NCBI GenBank assembly: GCA_004963905.1
Contig: SUGL01000008.1
Span: 1 to 64,000, forward strand
DNA length: 64,000 nt
Direction: 5' to 3'
Source: Mesorhizobium sp.
GTDB lineage: Bacteria > Pseudomonadota > Alphaproteobacteria > Rhizobiales > Rhizobiaceae
How positions within the stretch are numbered: the stretch's first letter is position 1; every line of letters begins with the position of its first letter. This document shows positions 43,705 to 52,695 of the stretch, one piece after another. The translations under genes and the position numbers were made by a program. Below the pieces are notes generated by a model. The model was given only the letters and a program-made list of their open reading frames with translations, was not told the DNA's origin and made no database searches.

Positions 43705-44706
43705 ATGAAGCCCATCTATATCGACTACCTCAACGCTCTCGATATCGAGGCGCTGGCGATGAGCGACGCCGAGATCATCGGCGCCGTCGAAGCCGGGCTG
43801 ATTGCGCAAGGCAAGGGCCAGACGGTGATCGAGCCGCGCGTCCATCTCGAGCCCGACCCGTCCTTCCACGGCCATTTCAACGTGCTGCGCGGCTATGTGG
43901 CGCCGCTCGATGCGGCCGGCGTCAAGATCGTCGGGGACTATGTCGACAACTACCTGCACGGTCTGCCGTCCGAATTCGGCATCCTCAACCTCTTCGATCC
44001 GCGCACCGGCACGCCGCGCGCCATCCTCGACGCCACCGTCATCACCGACATGCGCACCGGCGCGGTCACCGCCATCGGCGCCAAGCATCTGGCGAAGAAG
44101 TCATCCAAGGTGCTCGGCCATGTCGGCGCGCGCGGCACCGCCTACTGGAATGTGCGCCTGCTTGATCACCTCTTCGATTTCGACGAGATCCGCGTCCATT
44201 CGCGCCGGCCGGAAAGCCGCGACGCTTTCGCCGCCAAGCTTGCCGCCGACCTCGGCAAGCCGGTCATGGCCGTGGCCGACTGGAAGAGCTGCGTCGAAGG
44301 CGCGGACATCGTCGTAGAGGCCTCGCGGCTGCCGGAGCCGCAACCATTGCTCAAGACCGAATGGATCAAGCGGGGCGCGCTGGTCGTGCCCTACGGCACG
44401 ATGAGCGCGGTCGAGCTGTCGCTCACCGAGATCATGCAAAAGATCGTCGTCGACGACTGGGGTCAGTGCAAAGGTGGCAAGTTCGGCTCGCTGCGCGCCC
44501 ATGTCGAGACGGGGCGGCTGAGCGAGGCGACGCTGCATGCCGAGCTCGGCCAGATCGCCGCCGGCCTCAAAGCCGGACGCCAAAGCGACGGCGAGACGAT
44601 CCTGTTCTGGCATCGCGGCCTGTCGCTATCCGACATCGCGCTCGGCAAGGCGATGCTGGTCAAGGCCGCGGACAAGGGCATCGGCCAGAGGCTGCGCTTC
44701 GCATGA
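43705..44706 (+). CDS. ornithine cyclodeaminase/mu-crystallin family protein
   Basis: The protein has 333 residues. VKIVGDYVDNYLHGLPSEFG and DATVITDMRTGAVTAIGAKHLA correspond to the substrate/NAD-binding blocks of ornithine cyclodeaminase and ketimine reductases, and GHVGARGTA begins the Rossmann part. The family converts amino acids to cyclic or keto products or reduces imines. It overlaps the next gene by 4 bases (ATGA), so it forms a two-gene unit with the ammonia-lyase homologue and the two probably act on the same amino compound (inference). Confidence 0.88.
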   Translation: MKPIYIDYLNALDIEALAMSDAEIIGAVEAGLIAQGKGQTVIEPRVHLEPDPSFHGHFNVLRGYVAPLDAAGVKIVGDYVDNYLHGLPSEFGILNLFDPRTGTPRAILDATVITDMRTGAVTAIGAKHLAKKSSKVLGHVGARGTAYWNVRLLDHLFDFDEIRVHSRRPESRDAFAAKLAADLGKPVMAVADWKSCVEGADIVVEASRLPEPQPLLKTEWIKRGALVVPYGTMSAVELSLTEIMQKIVVDDWGQCKGGKFGSLRAHVETGRLSEATLHAELGQIAAGLKAGRQSDGETILFWHRGLSLSDIALGKAMLVKAADKGIGQRLRFA

Positions 44707-46184
44707 CGCCCCTCGTTCTCACCGGCGCCGGAGTCAGCATCGAGGACGTGGCCGCCGTCGCGCGCAATGCAGGAAAGGTCGAGGTCACGCCCGCCGTCAT
44801 CGAACGGCTGGGCAAGGCGCGCAAGGTGCTCGACGAGGCCGCCGCCGGTGGTCAGCAGATCTACGGGCTGAACACCGGCTTAGGCGCCAATCTCGGCACG
44901 ACGGTCGAAGGCGATGCCGGCGCGTTCCAGCGCCAGCTTCTCGACGGACGCGGTGCCGCGGTGGGAAACGCGTTGCCAACCCAGCTCGTACGCGCGGCGA
45001 TGTTCGCCCGCATCGCCATGCTTTCGGCGGGCGGCTCCGGTCTCTCGCCGCATGTCTTCACCGCGCTCGTCGATGTGCTCAACGCCGGCGTCCATCCGGC
45101 GATGCCCTCGCTCGGCTCGATCGGCGCCGGCGACCTGGTGCTGATGACGGCGATCGCCCACACGCTGATCGGCGAAGGCGATGCCGACTATCAGAGCAGG
45201 CGCATGCCTTCGGCAAAGGCGCTGATGATGGCACGCCTTGCCCCGGTCAGCTTGGCGCCCAAGGACGGCCTGTCGCTGATCAACGCTTCCGCCGTCTCCA
45301 CCGGCGCCGGCGCGCTGGCGCTCACCGATGCGCTCTCGGCGTTGGAACAGCAACAGCAGGCCGGTGCGCTCACCATGGAGGCGCTTGGCGCCAACCGGAC
45401 CATCCTCGATCCCCGCCTGCACCTGGCGCGGCCTGCTGCCTGCCAGCAGGTTGCGGCGAAGGCGTTGCGCGATCTGCTGGCGCGCGATGAGGCGCCGGCG
45501 CCGACGACCATCCAGGATCCGCTGTCGATCCGCTGCATGCCCTCGATCCACGGCGCGCTGATCCAGGCGATCGATCACGCTAGGCTCGCGGTTGAAATCG
45601 AGCTCAACGCCGCCGCCGACAACCCGCTGGTACTGGTCGAAGACTCACTCGTGCTGTCGACCGGCAATTTCCACACCGCATCGCTGGCGCTGGCCTTCGA
45701 GACGCTGGGGCTGGCGATCGCCCAATGCGCGGCAGCGTCGGCCGCCCGCTTCATCCAGCTCACCGGCTCAACCCGCCACGGTCTGCCGAAATATCTGTCG
45801 CCGGCAGGCGGCGCCTCCGCCGGCTTCGTGCCGCTGCAGAAGACGGTGACGGCGATACTGGCCGGCATCCGCCACAAGGCCAATCCGGTAATGCTCGACT
45901 TCCTGCCCGTGTCCGAGGGCGTCGAGGACCACGCCACGCAGACGCCGCTTGCCGTCGCCAAATGCGCCGAGATGATCGTGCTGTGGCGGCGCCTGATCGC
46001 CATCGAGCTGATGGCGGCGGCGCAGGCGGTCGATCTGCGCGAAGGCCTCACGCTGGCGCCCGCTACCGGTGTGATCCACGCGGCTGTGCGCGCCCATGTG
46101 CCGACCCTCAAGGAAGACCGGCCGCTCGGCCCCAATGCCGACACGCTCCACGCCGCTCTCGCCGACGGGACTTGGCGGGCCTGA
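44703..46184 (+). CDS. histidine/phenylalanine ammonia-lyase-family protein lacking the MIO serine
   Basis: The protein has 493 residues and the full family fold: catalytic Tyr 54 in IYGLNTGLGANLGT, QDPLSIRC, AADNPLV, TGNFH and EGVEDHATQ. In active lyases an Ala-Ser-Gly triad within GSVGASGDLAPL cyclises to the electrophilic MIO cofactor. Here the segment reads GSIGAGDLVLMT (138-149): the serine is missing by a clean one-codon deletion (codons around 45123-45131), and the following LAPLAH is changed. The protein either uses other chemistry or is non-catalytic. It is coupled to the cyclodeaminase gene. Confidence 0.88.
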   Translation: MTPLVLTGAGVSIEDVAAVARNAGKVEVTPAVIERLGKARKVLDEAAAGGQQIYGLNTGLGANLGTTVEGDAGAFQRQLLDGRGAAVGNALPTQLVRAAMFARIAMLSAGGSGLSPHVFTALVDVLNAGVHPAMPSLGSIGAGDLVLMTAIAHTLIGEGDADYQSRRMPSAKALMMARLAPVSLAPKDGLSLINASAVSTGAGALALTDALSALEQQQQAGALTMEALGANRTILDPRLHLARPAACQQVAAKALRDLLARDEAPAPTTIQDPLSIRCMPSIHGALIQAIDHARLAVEIELNAAADNPLVLVEDSLVLSTGNFHTASLALAFETLGLAIAQCAAASAARFIQLTGSTRHGLPKYLSPAGGASAGFVPLQKTVTAILAGIRHKANPVMLDFLPVSEGVEDHATQTPLAVAKCAEMIVLWRRLIAIELMAAAQAVDLREGLTLAPATGVIHAAVRAHVPTLKEDRPLGPNADTLHAALADGTWRA

Positions 46185-46193
46185 CGCATGTCG

Positions 46194-46282
46194 CCCAAAA
46201 GTGCGCAGCGATTTTGGGCGACATGCGTCAAAACAAAGACTTAAGGCGCGTCGCCTGAATCCGGTTCTGCGCGACGCGCTTT
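46194..46282. repeat. composite palindromic repeat, family A
   Basis: The main module (ACGCATGTCG at 46194 to CGACATGCGT at 46228) is followed by a CAAAACAAAGACTTAA-like spacer and the second stem GCGCGTCG (46246-46253) / CGACGCGC (46272-46279), the same order as at 5543-5642. The main module is shorter than at 5543 because a few bases in its right half are lost. It lies between the convergent lyase and PanB-like genes. Confidence 0.85.
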
Positions 46283-46311
46283 GGCGGCAGCAGGCCAAAC
46301 CCGCTACCTGC

Positions 46312-47115
46312 TCAGGCCTTTGCGTCCACTTTCTTCATGAAGAGGGTGAGTTCGTCCGGATCCATATGCACGATGTGCCTGTCTTCCGGATAGGCGCCGC
46401 TGTTGACGTCGGCGACGTATTCGGAAAACGCCGCGATGCGCTCGGCCTGCAGCCGGTCGTACTCGGCGGCGAAGTTGCGATAGACCTTCGAGTGGCGCGG
46501 CATGTGGCCGCGATTGGTGCCGAGAATGTCTTCCGCAAACAGGTATTGGGCATCGCAGCCGGTGCCCGCCCCCATCGACAGCATGATGAGTGACGTGCGC
46601 TCGGAGATCGCCTTCGCCACCTCGACTGGCACCACCTCGATCTCGGCGCCGATCGCGCCGGCCGCCTCCAGCCGCTTCACCGCCTCGAACACTTGCATGG
46701 CCGTATCGGCGGTCTTGCCGACCGCCTTGAAGCCGCCGGTCCAGGTCGCGCGGGAAGGAATGAGCCCGACATGGCCGATGACGGGAATCGCATCGTCGGC
46801 CATGCGCTTGATCGTGGCGTAGCCGGCGCTGCAATAGACGGCATCCGCGCCGGCCTTGTAGAGCCGGAACGACCAGCGCAGGAAATCGTCTGCCGTGCCG
46901 ATCTCGAAGAAATTTTCGCCCGGCATGGTGAAAAGGCTGGGTGCCGCATCGCGATATTGCGGATTGAGCACCAGCTCCGGCGGTACCGAGACGATGTCGA
47001 TGCCGGCCCGTTCGGCGGCCTCCGCTTCCTCGAGCGTCAGCACGCGCAGCATGGTCAGCTGCCGCTTGCCCTTCATGGCGCGCAGGTCGGCGACGGTCGG
47101 TCTCTTTCGGCTCAT
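46312..47115 (-). CDS. diverged PanB (ketopantoate hydroxymethyltransferase)-like protein
   Basis: The protein has 267 residues. VIGHVGLIPSRATWTGGFKA, VGKTADTAM, GAEIEVVPVEVA and SMGAGTGCDAQYL follow the PanB barrel. Positions that bind Mg in true PanB are changed: the VGDSLGM segment reads VSVPPELV (42-49) and the Glu of KLEGG is replaced in YCSAG (94-98). The catalytic-type Glu at 160 remains. It is therefore unlikely to make pantothenate. It is the last gene of the Moc-like run, after mocE, and may handle a C1 unit or another aldol-type reaction (speculative). Confidence 0.8.
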   Translation of the reverse strand: MSRKRPTVADLRAMKGKRQLTMLRVLTLEEAEAAERAGIDIVSVPPELVLNPQYRDAAPSLFTMPGENFFEIGTADDFLRWSFRLYKAGADAVYCSAGYATIKRMADDAIPVIGHVGLIPSRATWTGGFKAVGKTADTAMQVFEAVKRLEAAGAIGAEIEVVPVEVAKAISERTSLIMLSMGAGTGCDAQYLFAEDILGTNRGHMPRHSKVYRNFAAEYDRLQAERIAAFSEYVADVNSGAYPEDRHIVHMDPDELTLFMKKVDAKA

Positions 47116-47148
47116 CGGTATATTCCTGTTTTACTTGGCTAACGGCTC

Positions 47149-47463
47149 TCAGCCGATCTCGATCATCACCTTGCCGGCCTCGACTTTGACCGGATAGGTC
47201 TTGAGGTTGACGCAGACCGGCGCGCCCTTGGCCTGGCCGGTCTTGTAGTTGAAGCGCCCATTGTGCTTGGGGCATTCGATGATGTCGTCCATCACCAGCC
47301 CATCGGCCAGATGCGCCTTCTCATGCGTGCAAAAGCCGTCGGTGGCGAAGAACTCGTCGTCGGGCGAGCGGTAGATCGCGAAGGTGCGGCCGCCATGGTC
47401 GAAGCGGATCACGTCCTCCTCGTCCACGTCGCCCACCGCGCATGCTTCGACCCACTCCGCCAT
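47149..47463 (-). CDS. mocE: MocE-family Rieske 2Fe-2S ferredoxin
   Basis: This small electron carrier has 104 residues. Cys 45 and His 47 (CTH), then Cys 64 and His 67 (CPKH), are the four Rieske ligands. It lies 28 bases after a membrane oxygenase of the desaturase family, the same pairing as rhizobial MocD and MocE, which are proposed to demethylate the rhizopine 3-O-methyl-scyllo-inosamine. A dedicated ferredoxin reductase (MocF) was not found in the window. Confidence 0.9.
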   Translation of the reverse strand: MAEWVEACAVGDVDEEDVIRFDHGGRTFAIYRSPDDEFFATDGFCTHEKAHLADGLVMDDIIECPKHNGRFNYKTGQAKGAPVCVNLKTYPVKVEAGKVMIEIG

Positions 47464-47491
47464 CGTCTTTCTCCGGATTGCTGCGCGACGC

Positions 47492-48577
47492 CTATTCGGC
47501 AGCCGCTGCCGTCATATCGAGCTCGTGAAATTCGCCGCGATAAGGCTTGGCCGTCGGCGGCAGCTCGCGCTTGAGGTAGTAGTCCTCGTATTTCAGCTGC
47601 CTGAGCAGCACCGGCCACACCTCGCGATAGGCGTGCCACATCGACGGGTTCGGCACCGGCAAATCGTGCTTGATCAGCTCATGCAGCTTCGGCAGCGCGT
47701 GGTAGGGCACCATCGGGAACATGTGGTGCTCCACATGGTAGTTCATGTTCCAGTAGATGAACCGGCTGATCGGGTTCATGTAGACGGTGCGCGAGTTGAG
47801 CCGGTGGTCTATGACATTGTCGGCAAGGCCGATATGCTGCAGCAGGCCGGTCAGCACCATGTGCCAGGTGCCGTAGAGGCGCGGCAGGCCGATCAGCACC
47901 AGCGGTATCCATGATCCAAGCGCGATCGCGACAGCGATCGTCGCGGCATATACGACCATGTGCCAGCGCGCCGCGACCACCGCCTTGTGCCGCTCCATCT
48001 CCGGGATGTAGCTCGTCTCGTCATCCGACAGCTTGCCGAAGGCCTGGCGCACCAGTGTCGGCAGCGAGTAGCGGAAGTCGAGGATGCCGGTGAAGGCAAG
48101 CGCCGCCTTCAAGAGGTCCGGCGGCCGCATCACGGCGATCTCGGCGTCGCGGCCGACAATGATGGTATCGGTGTGGTGGCGGGCATGGCTCCAGCGCCAT
48201 TGCACCGGATTGCGCATCAGCATGAACGAGGCGATGTGGTAGACGACGTCGTTCATCCAGCGTGTACGGAAGGCGGTGCCGTGCCCGCATTCGTGCCAGC
48301 GCGAGTCGCTCGACGAGCCGTATAGCACGCCATAGACGAACAGGAACGGCACCACCCACCAAGTGCCCCAGAACCAGACGATGCCGGCGGCCGAGCCCAG
48401 GATCGCTGCGATCCAGATGGTGGTATCGCGGATCGCCGGCCCATCTGAACGCTGCATCAGCTCCTTCATGGTCTTGCGCGGCACGTCGGTGTGGTACCAC
48501 TCGGCCGATGCGAGCCCGGTCTCGATCGCAAGCCGGGTGCTTTCGCCGACAAGGCTGTAGTCGCGCTTCTTTGCCAT
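47492..48577 (-). CDS. mocD: fatty acid desaturase-family membrane oxygenase, MocD-like
   Basis: This is an integral membrane di-iron enzyme of 361 residues. Three histidine boxes are present: HECGH (about 95-99), HARHH (about 131-135) and HVEHH near residue 290. The ATG at 48577 follows GGAGG at 11 bases. Such enzymes hydroxylate, desaturate or O-demethylate with electrons from a ferredoxin, here the adjacent Rieske protein. MocD identity is inferred from this pairing and the MocA/B/C-like genes upstream; a lipid substrate cannot be excluded. Confidence 0.85.
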   Translation of the reverse strand: MAKKRDYSLVGESTRLAIETGLASAEWYHTDVPRKTMKELMQRSDGPAIRDTTIWIAAILGSAAGIVWFWGTWWVVPFLFVYGVLYGSSSDSRWHECGHGTAFRTRWMNDVVYHIASFMLMRNPVQWRWSHARHHTDTIIVGRDAEIAVMRPPDLLKAALAFTGILDFRYSLPTLVRQAFGKLSDDETSYIPEMERHKAVVAARWHMVVYAATIAVAIALGSWIPLVLIGLPRLYGTWHMVLTGLLQHIGLADNVIDHRLNSRTVYMNPISRFIYWNMNYHVEHHMFPMVPYHALPKLHELIKHDLPVPNPSMWHAYREVWPVLLRQLKYEDYYLKRELPPTAKPYRGEFHELDMTAAAAE

Positions 48578-48659
48578 CGTCACATGGACCTCCAATCTTC
48601 GCGCATCGCTGGCGATCCGGTCCGCCGGCCGGAGGGCTCGCTATGGATAAGTGTCGCGC

Positions 48660-49841
48660 TCATGCCCTGCCCGCCAGTCTTGGAAATCTGCCGGAGGGCT
48701 GAGGATAATCCTGCTCGGGCTGGCGGGCGATGGCCGCGATCCTGGCTTCGGATTCGGCGATCGCGTCCTTGCCGTCGAGAATGCGGAACACCGCGTCATA
48801 GGCACGGGCCTCGTCGTGCTCCAGCCAGATCATCTCGCTGCGCTCGCGCGCGGCAAGGTTGCCGAGCACGTGATGGGTCGAGGGCTCGATGCCCAGCGCA
48901 TACAGGCCGGCCTGGAAATTCTGCCACTGATAGCAGCAGGGCAGCTGGTCCTTGCGGGTGGCGACCTCGAAGCCGAGCCCGAGACGATCGTTGACCACGG
49001 CCACCGGCACCTCGCCCTTGCCATCGGCGCCGAGCTCATGCTGCCAGACCTGCTCGCTGAAGCCGAGCTGCGGCGCCGGCACGCTGCGGTAGCCGACCTT
49101 CTGCGCCTCGTAGCGCTCGCCGGCATGCGCGGCCCACACGACGTCGCGGATCGGCGCCAGATAGCGCGAACCCTCGTCGAGCAAAGGATGCCCGACATTG
49201 ACGTGGTAGAAATACATATGCGGCGTGCGGTGGAAACCGTGATTGACGACGCGGTCCGAAAGCCGAATCTCGTTGCCGCCGACATCGGCCTCGATCCGGC
49301 GGATGAGATGCAGGTCCTCGCCGAACACGCTTGCCTGCTGGACGACGCCTTCGGCCCACAGCACGCAGCGGTCACCGTCCCAGCTCTCGCCATAACCGGT
49401 AAGCCGCGCCGGAATGGTGCCGATGCGCCCATGCAGCGAATGCGTCACCGTCTTGCGCCCGGGGTAATTGTAGTTTTCGGCCGGCACTTCGTCGCGGCCG
49501 AGAATATGGTCGAGGCCGCAGGTTACGAGCAGGCCGGAGAAGGAGCGTCCCCAGGCAAACCCGTCCTCGCCCTCATAGTCATGCAGGCCCGGGTGGCGGA
49601 AGCCGCTCGGCGAGTGCCAGCCTATCGTCTGGCCCTTGTATTCGCAGTCGGCGATGTCGAGCGCGCGGTCGACCAGCGCGGTGAAACGCAGGCCCGAGCC
49701 GGTGCGGAATTCGAGCATGCGGATGCCGCGCTCCACGCCGTCGCCGAGCGTCATCAGCCGCACGCCGGCGAATTGCGACAGCATGCCGGAGCGCTCGGCG
49801 ACCTGCCGGCGTGAAAGCGTCTGGCCGTAAAGCCTCACCAT
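48660..49841 (-). CDS. DUF4432-family protein (aldose 1-epimerase-like)
   Basis: The protein has 393 residues, a galactose-mutarotase-like fold by pattern: FTALVDRALDIADCEYKG, GLLVTCGLDHI, HSLHGRIGTIPA, and MYFYHVNVGHPLLDEGS are typical of DUF4432. Several conserved His residues could form an active site. The family is thought to epimerise or isomerise sugars. It begins 4 bases after the ATPase gene, so it is part of the transporter-catabolic run. Confidence 0.82.
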   Translation of the reverse strand: MVRLYGQTLSRRQVAERSGMLSQFAGVRLMTLGDGVERGIRMLEFRTGSGLRFTALVDRALDIADCEYKGQTIGWHSPSGFRHPGLHDYEGEDGFAWGRSFSGLLVTCGLDHILGRDEVPAENYNYPGRKTVTHSLHGRIGTIPARLTGYGESWDGDRCVLWAEGVVQQASVFGEDLHLIRRIEADVGGNEIRLSDRVVNHGFHRTPHMYFYHVNVGHPLLDEGSRYLAPIRDVVWAAHAGERYEAQKVGYRSVPAPQLGFSEQVWQHELGADGKGEVPVAVVNDRLGLGFEVATRKDQLPCCYQWQNFQAGLYALGIEPSTHHVLGNLAARERSEMIWLEHDEARAYDAVFRILDGKDAIAESEARIAAIARQPEQDYPQPSGRFPRLAGRA

Positions 49842-49845
49842 GCCG

Positions 49846-50619
<774 letters not shown>

Positions 50620-50621
50620 CG

Positions 50622-51641
50622 TTAGCTCCTTGCGGCGTTTTTCTGCAACAGAGCGTGCAGGATGAGCATGGCGAGGATGATCACCCCGACGAAGATGTTG
50701 TAGGCGAGGCCCGGCACGCCGACGAGCACGATGCCGTTGCGGATGGTGCGCAGCATCAGCGCGCCGACGATGGTGCCGAGGATCGTGCCGCGCCCACCGG
50801 TGAGTGCGGTACCGCCGACCACCACCATGGCGATCACCTCGAGCTCATAGCCTGTCCCTGCCACCGGCGAGGCCGCCGAGATGCGGAAGGCGCTGATCAT
50901 GCCGGCGAGCCCCGCCAGCACGGAGGTCGCGATGAACAGCCAGATCTTGACGGCGTCGGCCGGCACGCCGCGCGCCACCGCGGCGTTGCGGTTGGAGCCG
51001 ATGGCGCTGATCCAGTTGCCGAGCTTGGCGTAGCGCAGCACATAGACAGCAAGCAGCGACAGGGCGACGAACCACCAGAGCGAGGTGTAGAAACGGAACG
51101 CGCCGATGTTGAAGCTGCCCGCGAGCAGCGTCACGAAAAAGCCCGGCTCGTTCCAGGATTTCAGCGGAAAGCCCTGCGTAATGTAGAGCGCCGCACCCCG
51201 CACGATCAATAGCATCGACAGCGTCACCAGGAAGGACGAGATGCCGATCTTGGTGACGATCACACCGTTGATCGCGCCGATCGCGATGCACAGCAGAAGC
51301 CCGGCGAGCAGCGCGAGGCCGATATCGACCCCGGCGTTCTGGACGAGGAGCATGACCACGACCGGCGCCAGCGCGAACACCGCGCCGACCGACAGGTCGA
51401 ATTCGCCTGCCGTCAGCAACAGCGTCATGCCGAGCGCGATGATGCCGAGCTCCGGCAGGAAGGCCATCATGTTGGAGATATTGACCGGCGACAGGAAATT
51501 GCCGTCGGCAATGGCGAAGGCCACCAGAAGGACGACGAGGATGACGAAGGAGGAGAATTGCGGCGAGCGGACCAGGCTCGACCTGCCTTTCGCGCTTCGC
51601 ACGCCGTCTTCTGCGGTGACTGTCATGACTTGCTGAACCAT
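50622..51641 (-). CDS. sugar ABC transporter permease (RbsC type)
   Basis: The permease has 339 residues and eight to ten hydrophobic segments. LGIIALGMTLLLTAGEFDLSVG has Glu-Phe where Gly-Ile is usual, and VVVGGTALTGGRGT is canonical. M1 at 51641 and M6 at 51626 are both possible starts. It follows the binding-protein gene after a 45-base gap containing a strong hairpin. Confidence 0.9.
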   Translation of the reverse strand: MVQQVMTVTAEDGVRSAKGRSSLVRSPQFSSFVILVVLLVAFAIADGNFLSPVNISNMMAFLPELGIIALGMTLLLTAGEFDLSVGAVFALAPVVVMLLVQNAGVDIGLALLAGLLLCIAIGAINGVIVTKIGISSFLVTLSMLLIVRGAALYITQGFPLKSWNEPGFFVTLLAGSFNIGAFRFYTSLWWFVALSLLAVYVLRYAKLGNWISAIGSNRNAAVARGVPADAVKIWLFIATSVLAGLAGMISAFRISAASPVAGTGYELEVIAMVVVGGTALTGGRGTILGTIVGALMLRTIRNGIVLVGVPGLAYNIFVGVIILAMLILHALLQKNAARS

Positions 51642-51651
51642 GCTGCTTGCG

Positions 51652-51681
51652 TGGCGCCCGCCGCCTGAACGGCGGGCGCCA
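51652..51681 (-). promoter_or_regulatory. intercistronic hairpin between binding-protein and permease genes
   Basis: TGGCGCCCGCCG (51652-51663) pairs perfectly with CGGCGGGCGCCA (51670-51681) over 12 bp with a 6-base loop. It starts 5 bases after the binding-protein stop codon. No T-run follows, so partial attenuation or 3' protection is likely. Confidence 0.7.
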
Positions 51682-51686
51682 GTTTC

Positions 51687-52631
51687 TCACTTCTTGTCGT
51701 AGAGCTTCAGGATCGGCTCGACGCTCGAAGCGTCGTAGAGACCGAAGGTATGGATGTCGTAGCCGATCGGCTCGCCCGAGGCCGCGAGGCCGAGCAGCGC
51801 GACAGGCATGAATCCTTGCGCCGACGGATACTGCCAGGCGGCGGCATTGACGAAGCCGTCCTTGACCGCTTCCGCCGTCTCTTTCGAATTGCCCCAGCCG
51901 ACCACCGGGACCTTGCCCGCCGGAATGCCGGCGCCGTCGAACACACGCTTGACGCTGGCCGCGACCGAGTCGCCCAGCGCGATGATCGCCGGCGGATTGT
52001 TGGCGACCATATAGTCGGTCATCTTGGCGATGATGCCGGCCGGATCGGTGCCGCAGTCGACCACGTCATATTTGATGCCGAGCGGATCGAAGACGCCGGC
52101 GATGCCCTCGGTCTCGAGCTGCTGGTAGCTGGCGCCGGGGACCTCGACCGGCAGGAAGACCTTGTCGCCCTGCTTCACCATCTTGTGGTCGACGAGGTAC
52201 TTCGCCCAGATCGCGCCGGCTTCCTTGAGGTCGGCGCCGACATAGGCCTGGCGTCCCGTCGCCGGGTCGTCCGTGTTGAAGAACACGATCGGGATGCCTG
52301 CGGCCTTCGCCGCCTTCACCTCCTCGGTCCACAGGCCCGGCTGCGCCGAGGTGGTGGCGATGCCGTCGGGCTTGGCGGCAAGCGCCGAGTTGAAAGCTTC
52401 CTTCTGCGCCGCCATGTCGCCGCCGCTGAAAGAGATCTTGCAGGTCACCTTGAGCTGGTCGCAGGCCTTGGTCGCGCCCGCGTTCCAGTCGATCCAGAAC
52501 GCATCCGACGGGCCGCCATGCGACAAAAGGAAAAACGTCTTTTGGCCATCCTGCGCCTGCGCGGCTGACCCGAAGGCAATGCCGGCAAGCACGGCCGCCG
52601 CGGCCGCCAGCTTCAATCCAGACTTCAACAT
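51687..52631 (-). CDS. sugar ABC transporter substrate-binding protein (MocB-like)
   Basis: This is a periplasmic receptor of 314 residues; the ATG at 52631 follows GGAGGAA and opens a signal peptide ending at AAQA. KTFFLLSHGGPSDAFWIDWNAG and IPIVFFNTDDPATGRQAYVGAD are typical of inositol/ribose-type binding proteins. MocB is the rhizopine-binding protein; the name is suggested by gene context, not proven by sequence. Cys residues in TKACDQLKVTCK may form a disulfide. Confidence 0.88.
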   Translation of the reverse strand: MLKSGLKLAAAAAVLAGIAFGSAAQAQDGQKTFFLLSHGGPSDAFWIDWNAGATKACDQLKVTCKISFSGGDMAAQKEAFNSALAAKPDGIATTSAQPGLWTEEVKAAKAAGIPIVFFNTDDPATGRQAYVGADLKEAGAIWAKYLVDHKMVKQGDKVFLPVEVPGASYQQLETEGIAGVFDPLGIKYDVVDCGTDPAGIIAKMTDYMVANNPPAIIALGDSVAASVKRVFDGAGIPAGKVPVVGWGNSKETAEAVKDGFVNAAAWQYPSAQGFMPVALLGLAASGEPIGYDIHTFGLYDASSVEPILKLYDKK

Positions 52632-52695
52632 CTCGTTTCCTCCACTTGTTTGTCGTGCAAGCTGGGCGCCGCCGAACCGACGCCGCCCCATGGCC

